A stretch of DNA of 21,463 nucleotides from Pseudoxanthomonas suwonensis. Lineage in GTDB: Bacteria > Pseudomonadota > Gammaproteobacteria > Xanthomonadales > Xanthomonadaceae. Both the position numbers and the translations under genes were made by a program. Each line of letters begins with the position of its first letter. Position 1 is the first letter of the stretch. The notes beneath the pieces are model-generated. The model was not told the origin of the DNA. It did no database searches and worked only from the letters and a program-made list of their open reading frames with translations. Where the stretch lies: assembly GCA_003240695.1 (NCBI GenBank), contig QFNC01000034.1, forward strand, positions 1 through 21,463, read 5' to 3'. Below are positions 7,289 to 14,859 of this stretch, piece after piece.

Positions 7289-8352
7289 CAGGCTCGTTCG
7301 CGCAGGGCGTCGACGCTGCGCAGGGCCGCGGTGCCGTCGCCGTAGTGGGCAGGGCGATCGGCGGTGGGCCGGGGCCGCGACACGGCGGCGGGCAGCTCGG
7401 CGGGGTCGGTCACCAGGCGGTTCCAGTCGTTCTCGAGGGTCTCGACCCACTCGGTCTCGGTGCGCACGGTCGAGCAGGGGGTGCCCAGCAGGTACGCCTC
7501 CTTCTGCAGTCCACCGGAGTCGGTGACGACGGCGGTGGCAGCCTCCACGGCACCCACCAGATCGGGGTACGGCAGGGGCTCCCCCACGTGCACCGCTCCC
7601 CCGGCCAGCTCGATGCCGGCCTCCTTCGCCTTGGCGACCAGGCGGGGGTGGGCGAACAGGGCCAGGGGCATCTCGAGCGCCTGGAGCGCCTGGACGATGG
7701 CGCGCAGGCGCTGCGGGTCGTCGGTGTTGTCGGCACGATGGATGGTGGCCACGGCGAAGTCACCGGATGGGTCGATGCCCTCGGGCAGGCGCAGCTCCGC
7801 GCCGCGGGATGCCTCCGCCACCCGCAGGCACACGTCGGTCATCACATCGCCCACCACCTCGGTGCGCTCGGCGAGTCCCTCCGCGGCGAGGTGCTCGCGG
7901 GCCACCTCGGTGGGTGCCAGCAGCAGGTCGGCGGCGTGGTCGGTGAGCACCCGGTTGTGCTCCTCGGGCATGCGGCGGTTGAAGGAGCGCAGGCCCGCCT
8001 CGAGGTGGGCGACCTTCAGGTGCATCTTCACCGCGGAGAGCGTCCCGGCCAGGGTGGAGTTGGTGTCGCCGTACACGAGGGTCCAGTCGGGGCGGTGCTC
8101 CTCGAGCACCTCGTCCATCCCGGCGAGCATCGCGCCCGTCTGCCGGCCGTGGGAGCCCGAGCCCACGGCCAGGTTCACATCCGGCGCGGGGATCCGCAGG
8201 TCCGCGAAGAACACGTCGCTCATGGCGGCGTCGTAGTGCTGACCGGTGTGGACGATGATGTGCTCGACGTCCTCGCGCTGCGCGGCGGCATCCGCGATGG
8301 CGGCGAGCTTGACGAACTGCGGGCGCGCGCCCACCACGGACAGGATCTTCAT
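7288..8352 (-). CDS. wecB: Non-hydrolysing UDP-N-acetylglucosamine 2-epimerase family, WbpI/WlbD-like
   Basis: The 354-residue protein shows GARPQF near the start, HTGQHYD, YGDTNSTLAG, HLEAGLRSFNRRMPEEHNR, TIHRADNTDDP and VTDSGGLQKEAYLLGTPC. These mark a non-hydrolysing UDP-HexNAc 2-epimerase. Several signatures differ from the E. coli WecB forms (GTRPEAIK, TAQHREML, HGDTTTTLA, LRTGDLYSPWPEEANR) and match the WbpI-like subgroup, whose Pseudomonas member epimerises UDP-GlcNAc3NAcA to UDP-ManNAc3NAcA. With WbpA/B/E/D-like genes in the same window, that is the favoured reaction; UDP-GlcNAc to UDP-ManNAc is the alternative. The wecB symbol marks the general family. ATG 8352 follows an AAAGGT site about six bases upstream. 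The gene is first in a two-gene unit with the glycosyltransferase that follows. Confidence 0.9.
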   Translation of the reverse strand: MKILSVVGARPQFVKLAAIADAAAQREDVEHIIVHTGQHYDAAMSDVFFADLRIPAPDVNLAVGSGSHGRQTGAMLAGMDEVLEEHRPDWTLVYGDTNSTLAGTLSAVKMHLKVAHLEAGLRSFNRRMPEEHNRVLTDHAADLLLAPTEVAREHLAAEGLAERTEVVGDVMTDVCLRVAEASRGAELRLPEGIDPSGDFAVATIHRADNTDDPQRLRAIVQALQALEMPLALFAHPRLVAKAKEAGIELAGGAVHVGEPLPYPDLVGAVEAATAVVTDSGGLQKEAYLLGTPCSTVRTETEWVETLENDWNRLVTDPAELPAAVSRPRPTADRPAHYGDGTAALRSVDALRERA

Positions 8353-8427
8353 GGGGTGACCTTTCGGAACTGTGGATCGGGACGGACTGACACGGATACG
8401 AGGAGGTTGCCTCAGCAAGTGGGCGGG

Positions 8428-9402
8428 TCAGAGGATGAGCTGTCGGTACATCGGAAGAAGGCGGTCTAGGACGGCGCCGGTTTCATGCTCCAGCAAGGCG
8501 AAGTTATGCCCGCCCTGCTCACGGGCTGCGCCCTCCGGGTCGCGTACAGACGCGACCGCCGCCTCGGCCATCTGCGCAGGTGCACTGCCGGAGAGGCGCC
8601 GCAACTGCGGGTACAGGGTGTCGTCGTAGGTGCTGATCAAAGGGACTCCCATCATCAGCGCCTCCAGTTCGCTGGTAGCGAGGATCCTCGTCATCTGTCC
8701 AATTACGACGCGAGATGAGCCCATCAGGCGAAGGTACTCATCGTGGGCCATTCGGGGCACCAAGCGCACCCCTGCGGCACGAGCTGCGGAAGCACCCTCT
8801 CCCCAGTCCAGGCCTATCATCTGCACCTCAGGATCGAGGGCACGAATACGAGCGGCGATCTCCACCTGGAGCTCGGCCCCCTTCACCGCTTCCCAGCGAG
8901 AGGCGAAGAACACGGCGCTGCGCTCTTGCGGTGTTACTGGGTCGGGAAGCTCGCCGAGAGATACGGGGATGGGGAGGTACTCGGCGTCAGCGCGCAGCGG
9001 CAGCACATGCTCGTCCAACTCCGGGGTCGCGTACACGACCTTCCCGGCACCATTGACAGCGGCTCGAATTGTCCGCTGGAAATGAGATTCGTACTGTCGA
9101 GAACGGATGTCGGAGCCATGCAGGTGCAATAGCACTGGCCGGCCGGACGCTAGGGCGTTCTCCCCTTGATGGCCGGAGTGGGCGTGGACGACGTTCGCAA
9201 AACGAGCGCATCTTCGGATCTCCAGGCGCAGAAACTCGCGACGTACTCTGTGCACGGGAATGCGCAACGGATCCGGCCTCCATCCTGCCCACGATGGGAA
9301 GAGCATCTGCCGGGCGTCGAGCCCTCGATTCACGGCCTCTGCGACGAGCTTGCGGCCCACACCAGCGGCGTCATGGTAATGAAGGACGCGAGGGCCGTTC
9401 AC
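8428..9402 (-). CDS. GT-B fold glycosyltransferase (GT4-like), short form
   Basis: The 324-residue protein is shorter than most GT4 enzymes (about 370-400). The N-terminal half has VLHYHDAAGVG, VVHAHSGHQGENA and LLHLHGSDIR. The C-terminal half has FFASRWEAVKGAEL, a donor-site strand IGLDWGEG, and ATSELEALMMGVPLIS with the conserved Glu of the E-x7-E region. It should act in the cytoplasm on a nucleotide-sugar donor; donor and acceptor are unknown. The start is GTG 9402, overlapping the upstream stop as GTGA with no strong ribosome site, so translation is probably coupled. It is the last gene of the four-gene minus-strand operon 8428-13578. The 75 bases between it and the epimerase gene hold the epimerase ribosome site and no clear terminator. 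Confidence 0.8.
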   Translation of the reverse strand: MNGPRVLHYHDAAGVGRKLVAEAVNRGLDARQMLFPSWAGWRPDPLRIPVHRVRREFLRLEIRRCARFANVVHAHSGHQGENALASGRPVLLHLHGSDIRSRQYESHFQRTIRAAVNGAGKVVYATPELDEHVLPLRADAEYLPIPVSLGELPDPVTPQERSAVFFASRWEAVKGAELQVEIAARIRALDPEVQMIGLDWGEGASAARAAGVRLVPRMAHDEYLRLMGSSRVVIGQMTRILATSELEALMMGVPLISTYDDTLYPQLRRLSGSAPAQMAEAAVASVRDPEGAAREQGGHNFALLEHETGAVLDRLLPMYRQLIL

Positions 9403-10568
9403 GGCATCCGCCCCGGGACCATCGCCCTTGCAGCCTCAAGCCACGGCCCGCTCAGCAACTCGGAGCTGAGGCAAGGCGCTGCGCGATCGGCAGCGGCCTT
9501 CCACTTGTCAACGGTCTCCGGGGTCATCCGCACCAGCACTGCAGCCAGCTCCTCGGCTGAGAACCCTTCGGCCACCTCGCCGAACCCGTACTCGTGGACG
9601 TACTCGCTCATCACCTCGTGCGGGCCAATGACCGAGCCCAAACGCGCCTGCACGAACTCGAAAAGCTTGTTGGGCATCGAGGCGCGCTGATTGAAGTTCA
9701 TCGGCGGGGCACCGTACAGACCGACGTCATACGCTGCAATTCCGTCGATCATCTCGGTAAACGGCAGGGGGTCGCAAACGTTGATCCTGCCCTCGCCCAC
9801 TTCTTCTGCACGCTTCACGAGCTCGGTTATGTAGGAAGCATCGCCCGCAACAAGGTAGAGGTCGAAATCTAGCGGCACCTCACGACGTCGATTCGCAAGC
9901 GCGACAGAGTCGATCATGTCCTCGATCCGACGAGATCGCGCAGCGGCACCAGTGTGAACGAGCCTCATCTGCTCTCCCGTGGAGCGCACGTCGATGTCGT
10001 CACGACCGGGAGGAGCATTGGGCACCACGCCGCACTCTAGGTCGAACTCGCGCGCGTACTCCCGTGCGAGCAGGGGCGTAGTCGTCGTAGCGGAGACGAC
10101 CTGCGGCGTACAATCCCGCAGTATCCATTCGAACACCGGGCGGGAGTACCGCATCCAGAGTGTGTCCGACTCGTTCTGCCGGGTGGCGTACTCGTGGAGA
10201 TCGGCATGCACCCCATAGCGCGGTCGCACGGCTAGAGCCACAGGAACGGCGTTGACGTCATTGGCGATGACGATGTCGAACCTCTCTGGAGGTACATGCG
10301 TCAGAAGGAACCGCACCCAGGGGGCTCCGAAGTAAAGCCTGCGGAAACGCCTCAGTAGGACGAGGGCATAGAAGCGGCGGTAGTCTTCGCGCCATTTCTT
10401 GAGTTCCTCGGGGACCTCGATGTGCGAGACGACCCCTGGGGGCGGCGGACCATAGCCGGCCGAGTGCACCTCGAACTCCTCACCGAGGATGCTGATCTGA
10501 CGCTGCACCCGCGGGTCTCGATGCAGCGGTGACATGGACAGCACCAGGACGCTCGGTCGTGCGGTCAT
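9399..10568 (-). CDS. Glycosyltransferase, HADLHEY paralogue A
   Basis: This is a 389-residue GT-B protein. It opens with a strand-loop SMSPLHRDPRVQRQ and a 'GYG' turn near residue 40. ANDVNAVPVAL (102-112) follows, then HADLHEYATRQ (121-131), the counterpart of the 'DxHE' acceptor-side motif of GT4 enzymes. The donor half has LVHTGAAARSRRIEDMI, AYDVGLYGAP and MPNKLFEFVQARLG. It is paralogous to the proteins at 12403-13578 and 13696-14859, but is the most divergent of the three: its post-motif segment (CTPQVVSATTTTPLLAREY) departs from the 'ARAS-TTV' pattern shared by the other two. It should add one sugar to the growing lipid-linked glycan. It overlaps the ABC gene as ATGA upstream and the next glycosyltransferase as GTGA downstream. 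Confidence 0.85.
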   Translation of the reverse strand: MTARPSVLVLSMSPLHRDPRVQRQISILGEEFEVHSAGYGPPPPGVVSHIEVPEELKKWREDYRRFYALVLLRRFRRLYFGAPWVRFLLTHVPPERFDIVIANDVNAVPVALAVRPRYGVHADLHEYATRQNESDTLWMRYSRPVFEWILRDCTPQVVSATTTTPLLAREYAREFDLECGVVPNAPPGRDDIDVRSTGEQMRLVHTGAAARSRRIEDMIDSVALANRRREVPLDFDLYLVAGDASYITELVKRAEEVGEGRINVCDPLPFTEMIDGIAAYDVGLYGAPPMNFNQRASMPNKLFEFVQARLGSVIGPHEVMSEYVHEYGFGEVAEGFSAEELAAVLVRMTPETVDKWKAAADRAAPCLSSELLSGPWLEAARAMVPGRMP

Positions 10569-12406
10569 GCCTGGACCTCCGTTGTGGGATCGTTTGAATC
10601 GTTTGCCTGCTCCGGCGCAAGTAGTCCGGCCAGCGCGGCTTGCTCAGCAAACGCCGGTACAGCATTGGTGACCTCATCAAAGGTTCCGCTGGAGGCCAGG
10701 CGACCATCGGAGAAGTAGAAGACGATATCGCTGTCCTTGATTGTCGCCAAACGGTGGGCGATCGTGATCGTCGTGATCTCCCCCTCCAGGGCGCGCAGCG
10801 AAGTCGTCACCGCGGCCTCGGTCGCCGTGTCCAGTGCGCTGGTGGCCTCGTCGAGGACAAGCACACGCGGCTTGGCATAGAGACCTCGCGCAATGCCCAG
10901 ACGCTGCCGCTGTCCGCCAGAGAGGGTCATCCCCCTCTCTCCGATCCGGCCATCCAGCCCGCCAGGCCGGGAATCGACGAACTCCTTGAGCTGGGCCCGC
11001 TCCAGCGCCTGCGACGCGAGCTCGCGGTCCACTTTCGCAGGGTCCCAGGACAGTGCGACGTTCTGCGCGATCGAGAGATCGAATAGCGCGACGTCCTGCG
11101 GTACGTAGCCAACGTTCGCACGCCACTGCCGCAGCACGGTGCTCATGTCCCGGTCGCCGATCAGCACCGTTCCGGAATCCGGCGTGAGCAGTCCCAGCAA
11201 TAGGTCGATGAGTGTGGACTTACCGGCACCTGAACTGCCCACCACCGCGACGCGGGAGCCAGCTGGTATCCGCATCGACACACCAGCAAGCGCGGGCGTT
11301 TCTCGTTCCGGGTACGTGAAGGTGACGTCCTCGAGCACCACGTCATGGAGACCAGGCGTCAACACCTCGGTGTCCTCGGCTTCACGGCGGGCAACCGCCT
11401 CCTCTGCGAAGCGAATGTCCTTGACGACCTGGTCGGCAAACGCGCTGGTGGTCAGAATCTGATTCTGAGTGGACTGCAGGCGTGTCAGGGCCGGGATTAG
11501 GCGGAAACCCGCCACGGCGAACAGCGCCACTGAGGTGACGGCATTGGTCTGCCCACCGCTGACGTATCCGACCGCACCGATCACGAGGAATCCCACGACG
11601 AGTCCCGTCTCCAGTACGAATCTAGGGACCTGCCGATAGAACTGAACGTCGGCGCGAACCTTAGCGGTAGGACCGCGCAGATCTCGAACGGCGCTCTCCA
11701 CTTCGTGCTCGTTGCCGCGAAGGGTGATCTCCTTGAGCGCGGAAATGATCTCCTGCAATAGCAGCACGATGTGGTTGGAATTGCGTCGGTTGATCTGGCC
11801 GTTGCGTAGTGCACGTGGGGCGATGACGCGTCCCAGCAGCAGACCGAGGAAAGCCAGATAGGCGCCGGTGGCAAGGGCAGTCTGCCAATCAGCTACCAGC
11901 AGGACGGCACCGATGACCACCATCGTAAGCACATCGCCCAGAACAGTCGCCGCGGGCATGAGCACGCCCGAAACTGTGGTGGTGACCCCGGTATCGACCA
12001 TCCGAATGATCTCCTGGGTGCTCTTGGACAGTCTATCCACCCACGGCGCGCTCATATAGGCGGTGAAGAGATTCTGCCCCAGCTCTTCCTCGTGCTTTGC
12101 GAATCGTGCGGTTGCGATCCGCAGGGCGATGATGTTCGCCAGGCTCTTTGCTGCGATCAGCGCAGCGAAAGCTGCGATCAGTACCACCTGAGAAGCGAAG
12201 GTATCCACCGCCCACCCAAGCACTGGGATCGTGATCGCCTGGCTGGGATTGATCAGGCCCGGCAGCGCAATCGCCAGTGCCCCCAGCGCCGCGACGTCGA
12301 TGAAGGCGAGCAGTGCCATCACGGCACCGTAGATGAAGAGGAACCGACGAGAACCCTTCGGCAGGACGGTGAGAAGATTGCCGACTGTGCGCAACGCTCG
12401 GATCAA
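10565..12406 (-). CDS. ABC exporter with fused membrane and ATPase domains, PglK-like lipid-oligosaccharide flippase candidate
   Basis: From TTG 12406 the protein has 613 residues. A membrane domain with about six helices spans roughly residues 20-330. The ATPase domain follows, with Walker A GSSGAGKST (390-398), Q-loop YVPQD, signature LSGGQRQRLG (from 495), Walker B VLVLDEATSALD (from 515) and the H-loop histidine at 551. This half-transporter would act as a homodimer. Being embedded among glycosyltransferases, with no Wzx gene nearby, it most likely flips a lipid-linked oligosaccharide, as PglK does. Drug or lipid export is the alternative. The TTG start is chosen because it overlaps the upstream stop as TTGA and has AGGAG nine bases before it. 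A longer frame from ATG 12517 would overlap the upstream gene by 115 bases. Confidence 0.85.
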   Translation of the reverse strand: MIRALRTVGNLLTVLPKGSRRFLFIYGAVMALLAFIDVAALGALAIALPGLINPSQAITIPVLGWAVDTFASQVVLIAAFAALIAAKSLANIIALRIATARFAKHEEELGQNLFTAYMSAPWVDRLSKSTQEIIRMVDTGVTTTVSGVLMPAATVLGDVLTMVVIGAVLLVADWQTALATGAYLAFLGLLLGRVIAPRALRNGQINRRNSNHIVLLLQEIISALKEITLRGNEHEVESAVRDLRGPTAKVRADVQFYRQVPRFVLETGLVVGFLVIGAVGYVSGGQTNAVTSVALFAVAGFRLIPALTRLQSTQNQILTTSAFADQVVKDIRFAEEAVARREAEDTEVLTPGLHDVVLEDVTFTYPERETPALAGVSMRIPAGSRVAVVGSSGAGKSTLIDLLLGLLTPDSGTVLIGDRDMSTVLRQWRANVGYVPQDVALFDLSIAQNVALSWDPAKVDRELASQALERAQLKEFVDSRPGGLDGRIGERGMTLSGGQRQRLGIARGLYAKPRVLVLDEATSALDTATEAAVTTSLRALEGEITTITIAHRLATIKDSDIVFYFSDGRLASSGTFDEVTNAVPAFAEQAALAGLLAPEQANDSNDPTTEVQA

Positions 12407-13578
12407 CGGGAGACGCTCCTGCCGGATTCGATCAGGGTTCGGATTGCCGCGGACCAGGGAAGAGAACTTCGCTCGGCGCTGAGCCGATCGGCGTGCTGGT
12501 GGCTGGCAAGCTTCCAACCGAGTATCTGCTCGTTCGTGGTGGCGAGCAGTGCTTCGGCGATCTGCTCAGGCCGAGTCCCGGTGACGGCTAGCCCGCAACC
12601 GGCGGATTCGACCAGGTCCTTCATATCTGCCCCTGGACCCACCACCACTCCCAGCCTCGCCTGGATGTAGTCGTACAGCTTGTTCGGAAGCGCGTGGACG
12701 ATGTTGAAGTTGGTGGGCGGGTAGACAATCAGTCCCACGTCGTACGCGGCCAGCGTCTGCACGATCCGATCGACGCGCACGGGATCGCGCCAGTTGACGG
12801 CAGCGGCTCGGTCTGACGCGACCATCTCCTTCAGTTGATCCTCGTACGCCTTCTCTCCCCCCTTGAGGTACAGGTCCAGAGTGAACCGCCCCGGTTCGCG
12901 TTCTGAGGTGATGATCACCGCTTCGATCATCTCCCGCAATGCGCGGCCGCGCACGGAGCCGCCCATATGCACGAGGCGGATTGGCGAACCGACCGAGGTC
13001 GGAGCTTCCGTCTCATGGTAGGGAGCAGCATTGGGGACCACCTCAGCCGGGACGTCAAATTCCCGCGAGTACTCGGCCGCGAGACCGGGAGATACGGTCG
13101 TGACCGAAGAGGCCCTGGCGACGTAATTGCGCACCATCCATGCCTGGAACGGCCCCACCAGGGTGCGCCACCAACGCTCCTCTTCTCGTTGCCGCGATGC
13201 GTATTCATGCAGATCAGCATGGACGCCGCACCCGGGTGCCAGGCTCAGTGCAAGAGGAACCGCGATGACGTCGTTCGCAAGGATGACGTCCATGCTGCCC
13301 GGGCGCACGCTTTCCTGCACGAAACGGACGCGGCGTGAGCCGAAGTAGGCTCGATGGTACCTGCGCAGCGCGAGCAGGAGCATGAGATGGCGGAAGCTCG
13401 GCCTCAACGGATCAATGGATCGTGGTACCTCGATGTGCTCCGCCACGCCTTGAGGCCGGGGTCCATAGCCCACGCTGACGATTTCGTACTCGTCGCGGAA
13501 CATCGCAATCTGCTTGAGCACCCGGGGATCCCCGTCCAGGACGGAGAACGAGAGAATCATGAGCCGTGGTCTGGCCAT
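12403..13578 (-). CDS. Glycosyltransferase, HADLHEY paralogue B
   Basis: This 391-residue GT-B protein begins MARPRLMILSFSVLDGDPRV and has a GYG turn near residue 38. ANDVIAVPLAL lies at 101-111 and HADLHEYASRQ at 120-130. ARASSVTTVSPGLAAEYSRE and VVPNAAPY follow, and the donor side has LVHMGGSVRGRALREM and LPNKLYDYIQARLG. It is very close to the divergently transcribed protein at 13696-14859: ARASS-TTV, GLAAEY-REF and the ANDV/HADLHEY positions coincide residue for residue. It is the first gene of the minus-strand operon, with a strong GAGGAGG site about nine bases before ATG 13578 and a candidate -10 box at 13637-13642. Donor sugar and linkage cannot be told from sequence. Confidence 0.87.
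   Translation of the reverse strand: MARPRLMILSFSVLDGDPRVLKQIAMFRDEYEIVSVGYGPRPQGVAEHIEVPRSIDPLRPSFRHLMLLLALRRYHRAYFGSRRVRFVQESVRPGSMDVILANDVIAVPLALSLAPGCGVHADLHEYASRQREEERWWRTLVGPFQAWMVRNYVARASSVTTVSPGLAAEYSREFDVPAEVVPNAAPYHETEAPTSVGSPIRLVHMGGSVRGRALREMIEAVIITSEREPGRFTLDLYLKGGEKAYEDQLKEMVASDRAAAVNWRDPVRVDRIVQTLAAYDVGLIVYPPTNFNIVHALPNKLYDYIQARLGVVVGPGADMKDLVESAGCGLAVTGTRPEQIAEALLATTNEQILGWKLASHQHADRLSAERSSLPWSAAIRTLIESGRSVSR
12416..12420 (-). promoter_or_regulatory. Ribosome-binding site setting the ABC exporter start
   Basis: AGGAG on the minus strand lies nine bases before TTG 12406, inside the last codons of the upstream glycosyltransferase. The TTGA overlap with that gene's stop favours this internal start over the ATG at 12517. 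The TTGA junction at 4985-4988 has the same form. Confidence 0.6.
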
Positions 13579-13636
13579 GGATGCAGACCCTCCTCGCTGC
13601 GTTTCTGGTGCCGATCCGCGTGCCGGGACGGCTCTT

Positions 13637-13642
13637 CATAGT
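13637..13642 (-). promoter_or_regulatory. Candidate -10 box for the leftward GT-ABC operon
   Basis: The minus strand reads TACTAT here, a good TANNNT -10 hexamer, about 58 bases upstream of ATG 13578. The implied leader of roughly 50 bases carries the GAGGAGG ribosome site. No TTGACN-like -35 is seen at 17 bases. It overlaps the imperfect palindrome TAGTACGTGCTA (13639-13650), which could be an operator. Confidence 0.35.
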
Positions 13643-13683
13643 ACGTGCTACCTCGGCACGGACTCGGGAGCCCGGGCTGTGAC

Positions 13684-13689
13684 TACGAT
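13684..13689 (+). promoter_or_regulatory. Candidate -10 box giving a leaderless transcript for paralogue C
   Basis: TACGAT fits TANNNT and is followed by exactly six bases before GTG 13696, the usual -10 to +1 distance. The start codon would then be at or next to the 5' end of the mRNA. No Shine-Dalgarno sequence precedes this GTG, which agrees with a leaderless start. The -35 region is not recognisable. Confidence 0.4.
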
Positions 13690-13695
13690 GTCGTC

Positions 13696-14859
13696 GTGAC
13701 CACCTCGACGCCGCGACCGACCCTGCTGATCATCTCCTTCTCTCGCATCGTGTCGGACGCGCGGGTGCTCAAGCAGGTCGCTCTCCTGCGCAACGACTAC
13801 GAGGTGACCACCTGCGGGTATGGCGAAGCGCCCGGGGGCGTCGCCGAGCACGTGGAGATCCCCGAGAGCCTCATCGCCTGGCGGTTGGATAGACTCTCGA
13901 CTGTTCTGCGGCGTTTCGAGAGAACCTACTGGCGCCAGGAGGTCGTGGCCTGGGCCCAGGAGCATCTCGAGATCGGAGCCCACGACATCGTGCTGGCGAA
14001 CGACGTCGAGACCGTGCCCCTGGCACTGGCCCTCGAGCCTCGGCTCGGTGTTCACGCCGATCTGCACGAGTACGCTCCGCGGCAGAAGGAGGACCTGAGG
14101 CGATGGAGGCGGTTCGTCGCGCCGTACCAGCGGTACCTGTGCCGTCGGTACATTGCGCGCGCCTCTTCCTGGACGACCGTTGCGACTGGGCTCGCAGCGG
14201 AGTACCGCCGAGAGTTCGGATTCACACCCGAGGTGGTGGTCAATGCCGCCCCATTCCAGAACCTCGAACCGGAGCCGGCATCCGTTCCCTTGCGCCTGGT
14301 GCATTCCGGTGGAGCGATGCCCTCCCGTCATTTGGAGATCATGATCGATGCGGTCGCGAACTGCGAGAGCGAGCCGACCCTGGACATGTACCTCGTGCCC
14401 GCCAATCCTTCGTATGTCGACGCCCTGCGGGAGTACGCCGCGTCGCGTTGCCCCGACAGAGTACGCATACTGGACCCTCTCCCCTACGCCACGCTCCATC
14501 GTGCGCTTTCCGCCTACGACATAGGCATCTATGTCGCACCGCCGGTATCGTTCAACCACTTGTGGATGCTCCCGAACAAGGTGTTCGACTTCGTCCAGGC
14601 TCGCCTGGCCCTGATCGTGTCCCCCAATCCAGAGATGAAGCACCTGGTCACAGAGCATGGGCTAGGACGAGTGACAGGCGGCTACACCGCTGAGGACCTG
14701 AGGCGAGAGATCGATTCGTTCAGCGTCGACGAGGTCATGGAGGCGAAGGCCGCTTCCCATCGTTCAGCGACTGAGCTCTCCGCGGAATCCGTGTCCGACA
14801 GCTGGCGCAGAGCGATCGACGCACTTGCAGACCGGTCCCCGAGGAGGAACGACCGATGA
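13696..14859 (+). CDS. Glycosyltransferase, HADLHEY paralogue C
   Basis: This 387-residue GT-B protein starts at GTG 13696. With that start, ANDVETVPLAL (101-111) and HADLHEYAPRQ (120-130) fall at the same residue numbers as in paralogue B, which supports it over an upstream in-frame start at 13645. Further shared landmarks are ARASSWTTVATGLAAEYRRE, VVVNAAPF, LVHSGGAMPSRH, AYDIGIYVAPP and LPNKVFDFVQARL. It probably acts in the cytoplasm on a nucleotide-sugar donor. The gene is head to head with paralogue B across a 117-base intergenic stretch, an inverted duplicate pair. A leaderless promoter is likely. The stop overlaps the next start as ATGA (14856-14859). Confidence 0.87.
   Translation: MTTSTPRPTLLIISFSRIVSDARVLKQVALLRNDYEVTTCGYGEAPGGVAEHVEIPESLIAWRLDRLSTVLRRFERTYWRQEVVAWAQEHLEIGAHDIVLANDVETVPLALALEPRLGVHADLHEYAPRQKEDLRRWRRFVAPYQRYLCRRYIARASSWTTVATGLAAEYRREFGFTPEVVVNAAPFQNLEPEPASVPLRLVHSGGAMPSRHLEIMIDAVANCESEPTLDMYLVPANPSYVDALREYAASRCPDRVRILDPLPYATLHRALSAYDIGIYVAPPVSFNHLWMLPNKVFDFVQARLALIVSPNPEMKHLVTEHGLGRVTGGYTAEDLRREIDSFSVDEVMEAKAASHRSATELSAESVSDSWRRAIDALADRSPRRNDR

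Noticed and set aside
7289..7450. Upstream extension of the GT4 gene to 7450
   Set aside because: It would lie inside the epimerase coding region and gives an Arg-rich sequence. ATG 7288 overlaps the epimerase stop by one base.
8353..8427. Gap between epimerase and upstream glycosyltransferase, examined for a terminator or promoter
   Set aside because: Only a weak GAGG-TTG-CCTC stem and no well-spaced -35/-10 pair are seen; the clear element is the epimerase ribosome site.
12407..12517. N-terminal extension of the ABC exporter to ATG 12517
   Set aside because: It overlaps the upstream glycosyltransferase by 115 bases and is Arg/Pro-rich, while TTG 12406 has AGGAG at nine bases and a TTGA overlap.
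13645..13695. Upstream start for paralogue C at 13645
   Set aside because: The extra 17 residues match nothing in the paralogues. GTG 13696 places the conserved motifs at the same residue numbers as in paralogue B.
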